Source of the DNA: Dehalococcoidia bacterium
Lineage (GTDB): Bacteria > Chloroflexota > Dehalococcoidia > Lucifugimonadales > SHYT01
Assembly: GCA_009693055.1 (NCBI GenBank)
Contig: SHYA01000004.1
Location: 62,001 to 126,000 of the forward strand
Direction: 5' to 3'
DNA: 64,000 bases
Part shown: in pieces, positions 43,920-53,769 of the stretch
Position numbering within the stretch: the stretch's first letter is position 1
How the letters are laid out: each line of letters opens with the position of its first letter
Notes under the pieces: model-generated
The model's database searches: none
Told to the model about the DNA's origin: nothing
The model's input: only the letters and a program-made list of their open reading frames with translations
Translations under genes and position numbers: made by a program

Positions 43920-45375
43920 CGGTCCTCTCAACGGTGAATCGCTCGCTTTGCCCGTCTTCGCTGACGACCACGACGGCGTTCATGCCGCGCACGCCGGCGT
44001 ACCGCCGGTGTTCCGCAATGCTGCGCTGGAGCAGCGCCTGCTCCACGGCCTCGCCCCCAAGGCGGAGCGTCTCCGCCGCGCGCAAGGAGGCGATGTTCGC
44101 GGCTGGTGTCGCGGGCACGACGAGCACCCTCCTGGCCGCGCGCCGTTGGTTTGTTGTGGCCTTGGCGGTGCGCATCGCCTCAGCGGCCGTGTCCAGGGAG
44201 AACGCAAAGCCAATGGCCGGGACGTCGCTCTTCACGCCGAGCGCTTTCAGGAGGCCGTCGTACCGCCCGCCGGCGGCCAGCGTTCTGCGCCCGGCGCCAG
44301 GGCCATCGTCACCGGCGCGTAGCTCAAACACGACGCCGGAGTAATAGGCGATGTCCCGGGCCAGGGTGAAGTCCATCCGCAGGCCCTGCGCCTCTGCCGG
44401 CTTGACCTGGTGTCCCCGCAGCGTGTCAAGAGTCTGCGTAAACCGTGCAAATGGCGCGTCGTCCATGCCCTGCACGCGGATGATGTGCCGCACCTGGGGA
44501 AGCACCTCGCGGGGTTCGCCGGCGAGCTGGGCGAGGCGCGCGAGGACTTCCAGGGCGTGGTCAAAGGTCGCGGCCTGGCTGGGGCCGCTGAGCTTGGCGC
44601 GCAGCCGCGTCGCAATCTCGTCAGGCGCGCGGGAGGCGAGGCTCCCCTTGCCGTTCCTGCTTCCACCCGCCTGGGGCTTCTCCGCCGCGCTCAGGACGGC
44701 GAGCGCCCTCTGCGCCTCCGTCTGATCGGGGCGTTCCCGCAGCAGTCCGACCTCCTGGGCGCGCGTCCGGAGCTGTGCCACGCCATCGTGGTTCCCTTTG
44801 AGGGCGCCAAGGTTCCGCAGCAGGAACTGCTGGGCGCGTTCCGAGAGGCCCATGTGGATGAGGAGCGCCCGCAGGATCCCGATGTCCCCGAGCACGAGGT
44901 GAGCATCGTTAAGGCCAAGAGCTTGGGCGCCCCTGATGGCGAGTGTGAGCACCTCCGCGTCCGCCTGTGCACCTCCGGCGCCGATCAGCTCTACACCAAC
45001 CTGCCAGAACTGGCGGGGGCGTTCGGGTTGCTCGGCGTAGTAGCGGAAGACGGGCCCGCCGTACTGCCAGCGCACGGGCAGCGGCTGGTCGTCTCCCTGT
45101 TCCCGATAGACGCGCGTGATCGCCGAGGTGAACTCCGGCCTGAGGCTGACATTATGTCCACCTGGCTCCTGGAAGCTGTACAGCCGCGCCGTCAGCTCGC
45201 CCCCCGCTTTGCGCGCGAAGGTCTCCGTGGCCTCCAGCATTGGCGGTTCGATAATCCGGTAGCCGTACGAGGTGAAGAGCGCCTGGAGCGTCTTTTGGAC
45301 GTCGTGCAGCCGCAGGTACTCTTCCTCCCGAAGGTCCCGCATGCCCACCAGTCGTTTGACCGTTGACGATGCCAT
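43888..45375 (-). CDS. hisZ: HisZ-like ATP phosphoribosyltransferase regulatory subunit (HisRS paralogue)
   Basis: 495 aa class II synthetase-like protein at the head of the his operon. Motif 2-like VRWQYGGPVFRYYAEQ, QFWQVGVELIGAGGAQADAEVL and AAGGRYDGLLKALG are seen, and DIAYYSGVVFEL replaces the RGLDYYTGxVFE of true HisRS. Position with hisG favours HisZ. The protein is longer than usual HisZ, with an insert around 210-260 and a C-terminal anticodon-like domain, so a histidyl-tRNA synthetase role is not fully excluded. ATG 45375 has AGGTGG upstream. It overlaps hisG by 32 bp. Confidence 0.8.
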   Translation of the reverse strand: MASSTVKRLVGMRDLREEEYLRLHDVQKTLQALFTSYGYRIIEPPMLEATETFARKAGGELTARLYSFQEPGGHNVSLRPEFTSAITRVYREQGDDQPLPVRWQYGGPVFRYYAEQPERPRQFWQVGVELIGAGGAQADAEVLTLAIRGAQALGLNDAHLVLGDIGILRALLIHMGLSERAQQFLLRNLGALKGNHDGVAQLRTRAQEVGLLRERPDQTEAQRALAVLSAAEKPQAGGSRNGKGSLASRAPDEIATRLRAKLSGPSQAATFDHALEVLARLAQLAGEPREVLPQVRHIIRVQGMDDAPFARFTQTLDTLRGHQVKPAEAQGLRMDFTLARDIAYYSGVVFELRAGDDGPGAGRRTLAAGGRYDGLLKALGVKSDVPAIGFAFSLDTAAEAMRTAKATTNQRRAARRVLVVPATPAANIASLRAAETLRLGGEAVEQALLQRSIAEHRRYAGVRGMNAVVVVSEDGQSERFTVERTDGDAEVRPAQ

Positions 45376-45413
45376 TTCGCCCACCTGGTGCAAGAAACGT
45401 TCCTTAATTCGTT

Positions 45414-45442
45414 ATTGTAGCGGAGCGCGGTGAGCGCTTCAA
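45414..45442 (-). promoter_or_regulatory. Putative sigma70-type promoter of the his operon
   Basis: TTGAAG (45442-45437) and TACAAT (45419-45414) are 17 bp apart on the minus strand. The predicted start near 45407 gives a leader of about 32 nt before hisZ. No his leader peptide or T-box was seen. Confidence 0.65.
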
Positions 45443-45597
45443 TGCGGCCCTCAGCGGCTGCCGCTTGACGGCCTCGTCCTTTCGCTTGCACAATCCGGCT
45501 AACACACTCTTTGACGCTGTCTGAAGCGGGACGTCAGCAAGGGCGAAAGCGACGCGGTGAACGCACCCGAACAGCAACCTGATGGGGCCTGAATGCT

Positions 45598-45963
45598 GTG
45601 GCTACTGTGACAGTCTGCTCTGCGGAACAGTGTCGCTCCCGGCCTCGCACACTGTTCCGCATCAACACCCCCGAGGGGCCTGCCTTGCGGTGTCTGCGGC
45701 ACACGCTCACTTACCCGCCGCTGCTCCGGCGCTCAACGCTGACGGCGTTGGTGGTTGGGACGCTCCTGACGGCAATCAACCAGAGCGGCCCCGTCCTGCG
45801 CGGCGACGTCCCGGCATCGGTGGCCGGGCGTATCGTGCTGACCTATTGCGTCCCGTTCTGCGTCGCTACCTGGGGACTGCTGATTAACAGCCGGGTGCGA
45901 GTGCCCAGCGCTAGCCCAGCTACCACTCCGCCACACCGCCCTGCTGACCGGGACCCGAAATGA
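45598..45963 (+). CDS. nrtS: NrtS-like nitrate/nitrite transporter
   Basis: 121 aa. An N-terminal Cys/His segment (VCSAEQCRSRPRTLF, ALRCLRH) precedes two helices (about 46-64 and 77-97). The first carries ALVVGTLLTAINQSG and the second LTYCVPFCVATWGLLINSR, which match the small NrtS transporter family. GTG 45598 is the likely start; GTG 45607 is possible. Its stop overlaps the mobA ATG (ATGA). Coupling with molybdenum cofactor synthesis suggests nitrate delivery to, or nitrite release from, a molybdoenzyme, but no nitrate reductase is in the window. Confidence 0.78.
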   Translation: MATVTVCSAEQCRSRPRTLFRINTPEGPALRCLRHTLTYPPLLRRSTLTALVVGTLLTAINQSGPVLRGDVPASVAGRIVLTYCVPFCVATWGLLINSRVRVPSASPATTPPHRPADRDPK

Positions 45964-46586
45964 CGCGTCCAACCGGCATCATCCTCGCGGGCGGCGCCAG
46001 CAGTCGCCTGGGAGCGGACAAAGCGCAGATAGTCCTTGGCGGGCAGACGCTACTGGAGCGGGTTGTTGGGGCGTTGGAGCAGGTTGCGGGCGAAATCCTG
46101 ATCGTCGCCTCTCCGGATACCTCGCGGCCACAGCCCGGTTCGCGCGTCCCGCTGCGGGTCGTGACCGATCCGCAAGAGGCAGGGCCGCGCCGCGGCCCGC
46201 TCGCTGGGCTCGTTGCAGGCCTGCGCGAGTGCCGCACGCCCTACGCGTGGGTGCTTGGCTGCGACTCGCCGTTTCTCAGCCCCCGCCTGCTCTCGTGCCT
46301 TATGGAGCTGGCGCCCGGCCATGACGTCGTGGCGCCACGCTCGGACAGGCATCTGCACGTACTGCACGCCGTCTACAGTCGCAACTGCCTGCCGGCTGCG
46401 GAGCGGGTGCTCGCCGGCCGGCATCCCAGCCTTCAGGCTCTCCTCCCTTTGGTGAGATGCTGCTACGTTGAGGGAGCGGAGCTTGCCCGGTGGGACCCGG
46501 ACGGGCGTTCGCTACTGAACATCAACACCCGAGACGATTTGGCCGAAGCGCGGCGGCTTCTTGACCAGCGCTCCACCAGCCGCTAG
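45960..46586 (+). CDS. mobA: Molybdenum cofactor guanylyltransferase
   Basis: 208 aa nucleotidyltransferase adding GMP to Mo-molybdopterin to give MGD. The N-terminal GTP site IILAGGASSRLGADKA, the GPLAGLVAGL block and VLGCDSPFLSPRLL are typical. The product is needed by DMSO-reductase-family enzymes, such as the oxidoreductase encoded at 47.8-50.1 kb. It is translationally coupled to nrtS. Confidence 0.93.
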   Translation: MTRPTGIILAGGASSRLGADKAQIVLGGQTLLERVVGALEQVAGEILIVASPDTSRPQPGSRVPLRVVTDPQEAGPRRGPLAGLVAGLRECRTPYAWVLGCDSPFLSPRLLSCLMELAPGHDVVAPRSDRHLHVLHAVYSRNCLPAAERVLAGRHPSLQALLPLVRCCYVEGAELARWDPDGRSLLNINTRDDLAEARRLLDQRSTSR

Positions 46587-46640
46587 CATGCGGGGAGCCG
46601 ACGGCGCGGAGCCGGAGGACGACGCAACGAGGAGGGGATC

Positions 46641-46922
46641 ATGGCGGTCCGATTGGTAGTGACGCTCAAGACCAAGAAGGGGAAGGGTGGAGACTTTGCG
46701 AAGGCGTTTGGCAAGCTCATCCCCGGCGTCCTGAAGGAGCCCGGGTGTGAGCAGTATGCCCTGTTCCAGAATACGCAGGACGCGGACACGCTGGTGATGA
46801 TCGAGCGGTGGAAGAGCCAGGCGGCGCTGGACAAGCACATGGCGGCGATGCAGGCAAAGGGCGCTCTTCCGGGGATGGACGCGATAACCGGCAAGCCCAC
46901 GATGGAGCGCTACGAGGTCTAG
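46641..46922 (+). CDS. Antibiotic biosynthesis monooxygenase (ABM) domain protein
   Basis: 93 aa dimeric ferredoxin-like ABM fold. LVVTLKTKKGKGGDFAKAFGKLIPGVLKEPGCEQYALFQN and IERWKSQAALDKHMAA are typical. Such proteins act as quinol or polyketide monooxygenases or heme-degrading enzymes, or have no known activity. ATG 46641 has GAGGAGGGG upstream. It stops 3 bp before the convergent fdhD stop. Confidence 0.85.
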   Translation: MAVRLVVTLKTKKGKGGDFAKAFGKLIPGVLKEPGCEQYALFQNTQDADTLVMIERWKSQAALDKHMAAMQAKGALPGMDAITGKPTMERYEV

Positions 46923-46925
46923 CGA

Positions 46926-47822
46926 CTAAGTCGGCTTTTCGCTCACGCGGTCGCTCACGCGGTCGCTCACGCGGTGACCGGTGACCCGTTCCGCGTCGGC
47001 GTACAGGTTGAAGCCGTCCGTCCTCGTGAAGCCGGCCAGTGTCATGCCGAACTGCCTGGCCACGTCCACGGCGAGGGTGGACGGCGCGCCAACGGCCACC
47101 ACCACGGCGATGCCGGCCATGAGCGCCTTCTGCATAATCTCAAAGCTTGACCGGCCGCTGACAGCGAGGATGTGCTCGCTGAGCGGGAGCCGACCGGTGA
47201 GGAGCGCGTGGCCTGTCAGCTTGTCCACGGCGTTGTGGCGGCCCACGTCCTCAAACGCGTACAGCAGCGTGCCCTCCGCGTCGAAGAGGCCGGCTGCGTG
47301 CAGCCCGCCGGTCTTTGCGAAGCCCGGCTGCGCCTTCCTGAGCTGGTCGGGCAGCCTCGCCATGACCTCAGGCGTGACCGCGGGGCGCCCTTTGGGCAGG
47401 ATTGGACACTCCTGGATTTGCAGCGCCTCCAGCGACACCTTCCCGCAAACGCCGCAGCTCGACGTGGTGTAGAAGTTTCGACGCAGCCGCTCGTGGTCAA
47501 AGCGAACGCCGGGCGCAAGCCGCACCGCTACCACATTGTAGTGCTGCTCGGTGACTTCAGTGCAGTAGCCTATCCGCTCAACGTCCTCCTTTGCGCGGAG
47601 GACGCCTTCCGAAAGGAGGAACCCCGCGGCAAGCTCAAGGTCCTGTCCCGGAGTGCGCATGGTGACCGAGATTGGCTCAACCCGCAAGCGGTCCTGCTCG
47701 GTCCACTCCAGGCGGATCTCCAGCGGCTCCTCCACCGCCAGCATGTCCTCACGGGCGACCGGCGCCTGGCCGAGCCGCACGTTCTGGACGTCGGCGCGCC
47801 GCGTCCCGCGTGAGGTCGTCAC
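46926..47822 (-). CDS. fdhD: Formate dehydrogenase accessory sulfurtransferase FdhD
   Basis: 298 aa protein that passes sulfur to the molybdenum centre of formate dehydrogenase-type enzymes. The CxxC loop is C123/C126 (SSCGVCGK), with [20 protein letters not shown] and [17 protein letters not shown] following. The ATG overlaps the stop of the oxidoreductase gene (ATGA), so the two form one unit. The C-terminus ends in [14 protein letters not shown], the product of a perfect three-copy 12 bp tandem repeat. Confidence 0.94.
   Translation of the reverse strand: MTTSRGTRRADVQNVRLGQAPVAREDMLAVEEPLEIRLEWTEQDRLRVEPISVTMRTPGQDLELAAGFLLSEGVLRAKEDVERIGYCTEVTEQHYNVVAVRLAPGVRFDHERLRRNFYTTSSCGVCGKVSLEALQIQECPILPKGRPAVTPEVMARLPDQLRKAQPGFAKTGGLHAAGLFDAEGTLLYAFEDVGRHNAVDKLTGHALLTGRLPLSEHILAVSGRSSFEIMQKALMAGIAVVVAVGAPSTLAVDVARQFGMTLAGFTRTDGFNLYADAERVTGHRVSDRVSDRVSEKPT
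46939..46974. repeat. 12 bp x 3 tandem repeat at the 3' end of fdhD
   Basis: TCGCTCACGCGG is repeated exactly three times (46939-46950, 46951-46962, 46963-46974). It encodes the Val-Ser-Asp-Arg repeats at the FdhD C-terminus. Because the unit is a multiple of three, copy-number changes would keep the frame. Confidence 0.9.
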
Positions 47823-50074
47823 GGCATGCCCCCAGCAACGGGCTCCGTCATGCCGCTTGCCACCTTGGCGGGCAGGATCTCCACCACCGCGTTGTAGTCG
47901 GGGATGCCGCAGAGCGGGTCCGTGGCCCCCATGCGGATGAGTGCGTTCCCCTCAGGCCAGTGGACTTGCACGTTGCGGCGCCGCATGGGGACGGGCTTGC
48001 AACGGCCCCGAAACTCTCCAACATCGGAGCGGACGACCACCGCGTCACCCGCCTTCAGACCGAGCGCCGCTACGTCCTCCGGGTTCATCAGAACGTCCTC
48101 GCGGCGCGCCGCGTTTAGCGGGTCTTTCTTCGCCTGCACCATGCTGTTGAACTGCTTGCCGCGGCGGGTGCTCAGCAGGAACCAGCCCTCCGGCACCTGA
48201 GTCTCAGGGGGACGCACCACGGCCAACGCGGCTTTCCCGTCCGGCATCTTGAACACCCCGCCTTCACAGAGACGCGGCCCTCCCCACTGGATGACGTCGC
48301 CCTGCTTGCGCAGTCGCTCGATGCCCTGGTAGAACGGCACGGCACGCGCGATCTCGCTGCGGATGGCGGCGGCGTCCGGGAAGTGGATCAGGTCGGCGAG
48401 CTCCGGCCTGACGCGCTCCGCGAGCCGCATGAAGATCTCCCATTCCGGCCTTGCCTCGCCGACGCGTCGGCCTGGAATCTCAGGGCTGAAGTAGATGCGC
48501 CGCTCCGTGGAGGTTGCCGTACCGCCTCCCGGTGATTCGTACCTGGTCGCCGCGGGCAGCAAGACAACCGTATCAGCGGGCTCCAACAGCATCTGGCTGG
48601 TGAGCACGATGTCCTGATGGACGCGCACCGGAACGCGCTCTAAGGCTTCACGAACGTACTCCGGCTCCGGCAGGGTCTCCAGGAAGTTGCCGCCGACGGA
48701 GTAGAGAACATCCAGTTCTCCCCGGTGGGCCGCCTCAATCATCTGTACGGCGGTGAGACCGGGACGGGCCGGTAGTGGAAAGCCCCAGAGCTCGGAGAAC
48801 TCCTGGGCGCTTGCTTCGTTGACATCGCGCCCGCCGGGGAACTGGTTGGGGACGCAGCCCACCTCGGCGCCTCCCTGCACGCCGCTGTGGCCGCGGATCG
48901 GCATGACGCCACACTTCTCCCGGCCCACCATGCCGCGGCTGAGCGCCAGGTTAACAATCGCCTTCACGTTGTCCACGCCAAACCGGTGCTGCGTGATGCC
49001 CATGCTCCAGACGAATACCGTGCTCTTCGCGCTGCCGTACATCCGCGCGAAGCGGAGCATCTCCTCTCGGGTCGCGCCGGAGGAGGCCTCCAGCATCTCC
49101 CAGGGTTGCGCGCTCAACGCCATCTTGAGCTGGTCCCAACCCGTGGTGTGCGCGGCAAGAAACACCTCATCCGCCCAGCCCTGCTCTATCAGGTGTTTGA
49201 GGACGCCGTTGAGGAACGCAATGTCGCCGCCGGTGTGCACCTGGAAGAACTCGTCCGCGAGCCGCGTGCCGAACACGGCGCTTTCAAAGATGGAGGGTAT
49301 CCAGTACCGCTCCAGGCCCGGCTCCCGGTACGGGTTGATGACGACGATGCGCGTGCCGGCCCGCTTCGCGGCGTACATGTACTTGGTGGTGACGGGCTGG
49401 TTGTTGGGCGTGTCGCTGCCCTGGAAGACCAGCAGGTCCGTTCCGATCCAGTCGGAGTACGAACACGTAGAGGCGGAGACGCCGATGGTCTGCTTGAGGC
49501 CTACGGTGCTGGGCGCGTGGCAGACCCGCGAGGAGTTATCCACGTTGTTAGTGCCGAGGAAACGCGCCACCTTCTGCGCCACGTAGTACACCTCGTTCGT
49601 GATGCCGCGCGACGTGACGTAGAAAGCCAGGCGCTGCGGGTCTGTGGCGCGGACCCGGCCCGCAATCAGGTCAAGTGCCTCGTCCCAGGCGACGCGCTTG
49701 AACCCCGGCTCTCTCCGCCGGCGCACCATCGGGTACGGCATGCGCCCCAGGGCGCGCAGCGACGCGCTGTTCCGTCCTTTCAGGGCGCTCACGTCCGCAA
49801 GGAGCGTGTGGTCCAGCGCTCCCATCGTGTTTAGGCGCAGCAGTTCCAGCCGCACCGTACACAGGTGGATGCCGGACATGGTGAAGTCCCGCATGCCGGT
49901 GGTGCCCAGCGCGCACCCGTCGCAGACGCCCCGGTTCAGGATGCGCCAGGCGAAGGGGAGCTGGTCGCGGTTGCGCCACGCGGCCTTGAAGAGTTCCCCA
50001 AAGTGGTTGGGCTTGACCTGGCCCAAGCCGTTGGGCATGAAGCCCGCCCACAGGGAGGGGTCCCACTTGCGCAT
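47819..50074 (-). CDS. Molybdopterin oxidoreductase, FdhF/YdeP type
   Basis: 751 aa DMSO-reductase-superfamily catalytic subunit. The pattern [13 protein letters not shown] (C51/C54), [35 protein letters not shown] and [13 protein letters not shown] matches the YdeP/TIGR01701 group annotated as formate dehydrogenase alpha-like. These proteins need MGD and FdhD, both encoded next door. Only a partial N-terminal Cys set is seen, not the full four-Cys [4Fe-4S] motif of classical FdhF. No electron-transfer subunit is adjacent, so the substrate remains open. ATG 50074 with AAAAGGAG is chosen. Confidence 0.87.
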   Translation of the reverse strand: MRKWDPSLWAGFMPNGLGQVKPNHFGELFKAAWRNRDQLPFAWRILNRGVCDGCALGTTGMRDFTMSGIHLCTVRLELLRLNTMGALDHTLLADVSALKGRNSASLRALGRMPYPMVRRRREPGFKRVAWDEALDLIAGRVRATDPQRLAFYVTSRGITNEVYYVAQKVARFLGTNNVDNSSRVCHAPSTVGLKQTIGVSASTCSYSDWIGTDLLVFQGSDTPNNQPVTTKYMYAAKRAGTRIVVINPYREPGLERYWIPSIFESAVFGTRLADEFFQVHTGGDIAFLNGVLKHLIEQGWADEVFLAAHTTGWDQLKMALSAQPWEMLEASSGATREEMLRFARMYGSAKSTVFVWSMGITQHRFGVDNVKAIVNLALSRGMVGREKCGVMPIRGHSGVQGGAEVGCVPNQFPGGRDVNEASAQEFSELWGFPLPARPGLTAVQMIEAAHRGELDVLYSVGGNFLETLPEPEYVREALERVPVRVHQDIVLTSQMLLEPADTVVLLPAATRYESPGGGTATSTERRIYFSPEIPGRRVGEARPEWEIFMRLAERVRPELADLIHFPDAAAIRSEIARAVPFYQGIERLRKQGDVIQWGGPRLCEGGVFKMPDGKAALAVVRPPETQVPEGWFLLSTRRGKQFNSMVQAKKDPLNAARREDVLMNPEDVAALGLKAGDAVVVRSDVGEFRGRCKPVPMRRRNVQVHWPEGNALIRMGATDPLCGIPDYNAVVEILPAKVASGMTEPVAGGMP

Positions 50075-50215
50075 TGGCGCTCCTTTTGCTAGGGATGCTT
50101 CTGGACTCATTCTACTCTAGGGCTCTGCCAAAACGGAGGAAGGGTCACGGAACGGCGCACGTGCAGAAGAAGCGAGACAAGGAGATTGCAGGGGTGAGGC
50201 TCGCTGGCGGAGCGA

Positions 50216-51895
50216 CTAGATCACCGTCGGCGGCTGGTACTCGCCGAACGTGCCGCGTAGGGTATCGCAGATCTCGCCGATCGTGGCGTAGGCCCGCACG
50301 GCGCTGACGATCTCCGGCATGAGCGGCGCCTTCGGGTCACGCGCCGCGTCTTTCAGCCGGACCAGCGCCGCCGTGATCGCCGCCTTGTCGCGGCCGGCGC
50401 GCAGGCGGGCCAGCCTTGCGCGCTGCTCCTTGCCCACCCTGGGGTCCACCTGAAAGCGCGGCGCCGTCCCCTCGTTCCCTTCCGTGAAGCGGTTCACCCC
50501 CACGATGACCCGTTCGCCGCGCTCAATCTCCTTTTGGTACCGGTACGCGGACTCCTGGATGCGCTGCTGGTAGAAGCCCGACTCAATGGCCGCCACCGCG
50601 CCGCCCATGTCCTCCACCTGTTTCATGAGTGCGGATGCTTGCGACTCCAGCGCGTTGGTCAGCGACTCCACGTAGTACGAGCCGCCCAGCGGGTCCACCG
50701 TCTCGGCGGCGCCCGTCTCGTACGCGATAACCTGCTGCGTGCGGAGCGCGATGCGTTGCGCCTTCTCCGTCGGGATCGCCAATGCCTCGTCGTAGCAGGA
50801 CAGCGCGATGGACTGGACGCCTCCCAGCACGGCGGCGAGGTTTTGGATGGCGGCCCGCGCGATGTTGTTCTCCGGCTGCTGGGCCGTCAGCGTGGAGCCG
50901 CCCGTCTGCGTGTGCGTGCGCAGCATCATGGATTCCGGCTTCTGCGCCCCGTATCGCTCTTTCAGCAGCCTGGCCCACGCCCGCCGGAGAGCGCGGTACT
51001 TCGCCACCTCTTCCAGGAAGTTGTTGTGGGTATTAAAAATCCAGGAGATGCGCGGCGCAAAGTCGTCTATCTTCAAGCCCTGGGCTAGCACGGCGTCCAT
51101 GTAGGCGATCGCGTTGGCGAACGTGAAGCCGATTTCCTCGGCGGCGGTGCAGCCCGCGTCGCGCATGTGGTAGCCGCTGATGGAGATGGGGTTCCATCTT
51201 GGCGCGTGCTTAGAGCAGTACGCGATGAGGTCGGCGGCGAGGCGCAGCGACGGCTTGGGCGGGAAGATGTACGTGCCGCGCGCCACGTACTCCTTCAGCA
51301 CGTCGTTCTGCGACGTGCCTGAGAGCTTCTCCGGCGCGACGCCCTGCTTCTCGCCCGCCACCATGTACATCGCCAGCAGGACGGAGGCGGGCGCGTTGAT
51401 GGTCATGGAGGTGCTCACCTTGTCCAGCGGGATGCCCGCAAAGCAGGTCTCCATGTCCTGCAATGAGTCAATCGCGACGCCCACCTTGCCGACCTCACCT
51501 TCCGCCATCGGGTTGTCTGAGTCGTAGCCGATCTGCGTCGGCAGGTCAAAGGCCATAGAGAGGCCCGTTTGGCCCTGCTCAAGCAGGTAGCGGAAGCGCT
51601 GGTTGGTCTCCTCCGACGTGCCAAAGCCGGCATACTGGCGCATGGTCCACAGTCGGCCACGGTACATCGTGGCCTGGATGCCGCGGGTGAACGGGTACTG
51701 GCCCGGAAAGCCCACGTCTCGCAAGTAATCGGTGTCAGCGACGTCTGAAGGCGTGGAGAGGAGGCTGGGCTCTGAAGAGCTGGCGCCGACGACCCCCTCG
51801 CGCTCTCCGGCACGCTTCAGAGAGGGATCGAGCACTTTTTCACGCCACTCTCGAGCGGCCCGCTCCAACGCCTCTTTCCTGCTGGGGTCTGCCAT
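50216..51895 (-). CDS. Methylmalonyl-CoA mutase, large (substrate-binding) subunit
   Basis: 559 aa acid-CoA mutase catalytic barrel. [61 protein letters not shown] and [20 protein letters not shown] are diagnostic, with the YRG and RQYAGF elements of the CoA site. It ends before any cobalamin domain, so it needs a separate B12 subunit, not found here. This split form is common in archaea and Chloroflexota. It should interconvert methylmalonyl- and succinyl-CoA; an ethylmalonyl-CoA mutase role is an alternative. ATG 51895 ([10 protein letters not shown]). Confidence 0.92.
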   Translation of the reverse strand: MADPSRKEALERAAREWREKVLDPSLKRAGEREGVVGASSSEPSLLSTPSDVADTDYLRDVGFPGQYPFTRGIQATMYRGRLWTMRQYAGFGTSEETNQRFRYLLEQGQTGLSMAFDLPTQIGYDSDNPMAEGEVGKVGVAIDSLQDMETCFAGIPLDKVSTSMTINAPASVLLAMYMVAGEKQGVAPEKLSGTSQNDVLKEYVARGTYIFPPKPSLRLAADLIAYCSKHAPRWNPISISGYHMRDAGCTAAEEIGFTFANAIAYMDAVLAQGLKIDDFAPRISWIFNTHNNFLEEVAKYRALRRAWARLLKERYGAQKPESMMLRTHTQTGGSTLTAQQPENNIARAAIQNLAAVLGGVQSIALSCYDEALAIPTEKAQRIALRTQQVIAYETGAAETVDPLGGSYYVESLTNALESQASALMKQVEDMGGAVAAIESGFYQQRIQESAYRYQKEIERGERVIVGVNRFTEGNEGTAPRFQVDPRVGKEQRARLARLRAGRDKAAITAALVRLKDAARDPKAPLMPEIVSAVRAYATIGEICDTLRGTFGEYQPPTVI

Positions 51896-51938
51896 GTCCT
51901 GTCCCCTTGGTCCCGCTTCCACCAGGTAGGCTATTGGA

Positions 51939-52418
51939 CTATGCCTTCTGCGGTCGCCTCGGCACCATCACCTTGCGGCGGAACGTGACAACCGCCTCGC
52001 CACGCTGGTTCAAGCCGCGAGTTTCCACCGTGACCACGCCGCGGTCCGGCCGGCTACTGGATGGCTTCACGTCGAGCACCTTGGACTCGGCGTACAGCGT
52101 GTCTCCGTGAAACACGGGCGCGGTGTGCTGCAACGACTCAGTCTCCAGGTTGGCGATCGCCTTGCCTGAAACGTCCGACACACTCATGCCGAGCACGACG
52201 CTGTACACCAGAGGCCCTGCCGCCACCCGCTGCTTGAACTGCGACTGCTCCGCGTACGCGGCGTCAATGTGCAGCGGGTGCTGGTTCATCGTGAGGAGCG
52301 AGAAGAGCGTATCGTCCGACTCCGTGATGGTGCGGCCGGGCCAGTGCTTGTACACGTCGCCGACGGTGAAGTCTTCCAAGTAGCGACCGTAGCGGTCGCG
52401 ACCATCATGGGTAGTCAT
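51939..52418 (-). CDS. MaoC-like hot-dog dehydratase
   Basis: 159 aa single hot-dog hydratase. [42 protein letters not shown] holds the Asp/His pair of the MaoC active site (about D36 and H47), and [14 protein letters not shown] and [14 protein letters not shown] follow. Relatives hydrate mesaconyl-CoA or other enoyl-CoA. The canonical double hot-dog mesaconyl-CoA hydratase is twice this size. Neighbouring malyl-CoA lyase-like and mutase genes make a C5-dicarboxyl-CoA substrate plausible. Confidence 0.88.
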   Translation of the reverse strand: MTTHDGRDRYGRYLEDFTVGDVYKHWPGRTITESDDTLFSLLTMNQHPLHIDAAYAEQSQFKQRVAAGPLVYSVVLGMSVSDVSGKAIANLETESLQHTAPVFHGDTLYAESKVLDVKPSSSRPDRGVVTVETRGLNQRGEAVVTFRRKVMVPRRPQKA

Positions 52419-52457
52419 GCTTGTCCCTTACTCTCTCTTCTCTTGTGAGAGGAGATT

Positions 52458-52500
52458 GCGGATTCTTCGGTCGTCACGATATTCCTCTCTCAGGATGACA
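52458..52500. repeat. Half-copy of the dispersed repeat seen at 20391-20502
   Basis: GCGGATTCTTCGGTCGTCAC at 52458-52477 matches the reverse complement of 20421-20440 at most positions, and both continue to a CTC...TCAG(A/G)ATGACA end. It lies in the gap between the MaoC and acyl-CoA dehydrogenase genes. Confidence 0.6.
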
Positions 52501-52560
52501 AAGCTGGTACCGGCTACAATCGCCCTGTGCTCTGAAAAGGGTGCAGGGGCTGGCCCCTGC

Positions 52561-53721
52561 TCACTCTTTCTTGTACAGCCGCTCAAGGGCGCGCGCGATG
52601 ACCACCTTCTGGATGTCGCTGGTGCCCTCGCCGATGAGGCTCATGGGAGCGTCGCGGTAGTAGCGCTCGGCGCGCATCTCCTTGATGTACCCGTAGCCGC
52701 CGAAGACGCGTAAGGCGTCCAGCGTGGTCTCCTGGCACATTTCGCTGGCGAACAGCTTGGCCACGCCGGCCTCCAGGTCGGCGCGCTCCCCGCGGTCCTT
52801 CTTCTCGGCGGCCTGGCGGGTGAGCAGCCGCGCCGCCTCAATCCGCGTGTACATGTCGGCCAGCCGCATGTGCACGGCCTGGTGCTCAAAGATGGGCTTG
52901 CCGAAGGCCCGGCGCTGGAACGAGTACGCGATGGCGTCCTCAAACGCAGCGCGGGCCAGGCCCACGGCGCGGGCCGCCACGTTGATGCGCCCCACCTCAA
53001 GCCCGCTCATCACCTGCTTGAACCCGTCACCCTCTCGGTCACCGACGAGGTTAGTGACGGGCACCGGGGCGTCGTCAAAGCTCAGCGCGACGGTATCCAC
53101 GCCCTTGTAGCCCAGCTTCTCCAGGTCCCGGTGAATAACCAGGCCCTTGGTGCCCTTCTCCACGATGAGGGCACTCATCCCGCGATGGGGCGGCTGCGCC
53201 TCGCGGTCCGTCTTGCACAGCACCAGGTAAAAGTGGGCGCGCCGGCCATTGCTGACGAACATCTTGTTGCCGTTGAGGCGGTACAGGTCGCCGTCACGGA
53301 CAGCGTACGTCTTGATGGCCGCCACGTCCGAGCCTGCGTCCGGCTCAGTCAGGCAGAACGCGCAGCGCTTCTCCCCCTCTACCATGACTGGGAGCCACCG
53401 CTTTTTCTGCTCCTTCGTGCCGAACTGTTCGAGGATGTACGAGACGATGACATGCGTGTTCAGTATGCCCGCGAGCGTCATCCATCCGCGCCCCAGCTCT
53501 TCTATGACGGCGGCGTACGTGGTAAACGGTAAGCCAAGGCCGCCGTAGGCGGGGCCGATGGTCATGGCGAAAAGCCCCATCTCCCGCATCTGCTGGATGA
53601 GCGCCGCGGGGTATTCGTCACGGTGCTCCAACTCCGTGGCTACTGGGAGCACCTCTTTGTCAACGAAGCGCCTGATCTCGCTGACGATGACGCTTCCCGC
53701 ATCGCCTGTGGCGCTTGGCAT
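52561..53721 (-). CDS. Acyl-CoA dehydrogenase
   Basis: 386 aa FAD enzyme. CAFCLTEPDAGSDVAAIKTYAV, NGNKMFVSNGRRAHFYLV, QRRAFGKPIFEHQAVHMRLADM and YGYIKEMRAERYYRDAPMSLIGEGTSDIQ are family blocks. The Glu in GEGTS is the catalytic base position of short-chain and butyryl-type enzymes. It lacks the ~150-residue extra N-terminal region of methylsuccinyl-CoA dehydrogenase, so that role is not supported directly. ATG 53721 with AGGTGG upstream. Confidence 0.93.
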   Translation of the reverse strand: MPSATGDAGSVIVSEIRRFVDKEVLPVATELEHRDEYPAALIQQMREMGLFAMTIGPAYGGLGLPFTTYAAVIEELGRGWMTLAGILNTHVIVSYILEQFGTKEQKKRWLPVMVEGEKRCAFCLTEPDAGSDVAAIKTYAVRDGDLYRLNGNKMFVSNGRRAHFYLVLCKTDREAQPPHRGMSALIVEKGTKGLVIHRDLEKLGYKGVDTVALSFDDAPVPVTNLVGDREGDGFKQVMSGLEVGRINVAARAVGLARAAFEDAIAYSFQRRAFGKPIFEHQAVHMRLADMYTRIEAARLLTRQAAEKKDRGERADLEAGVAKLFASEMCQETTLDALRVFGGYGYIKEMRAERYYRDAPMSLIGEGTSDIQKVVIARALERLYKKE

Positions 53722-53769
53722 GCTTCTTACCACCTACTTAGTGTGTTGACCATTGAGTGGTCGGACGGC

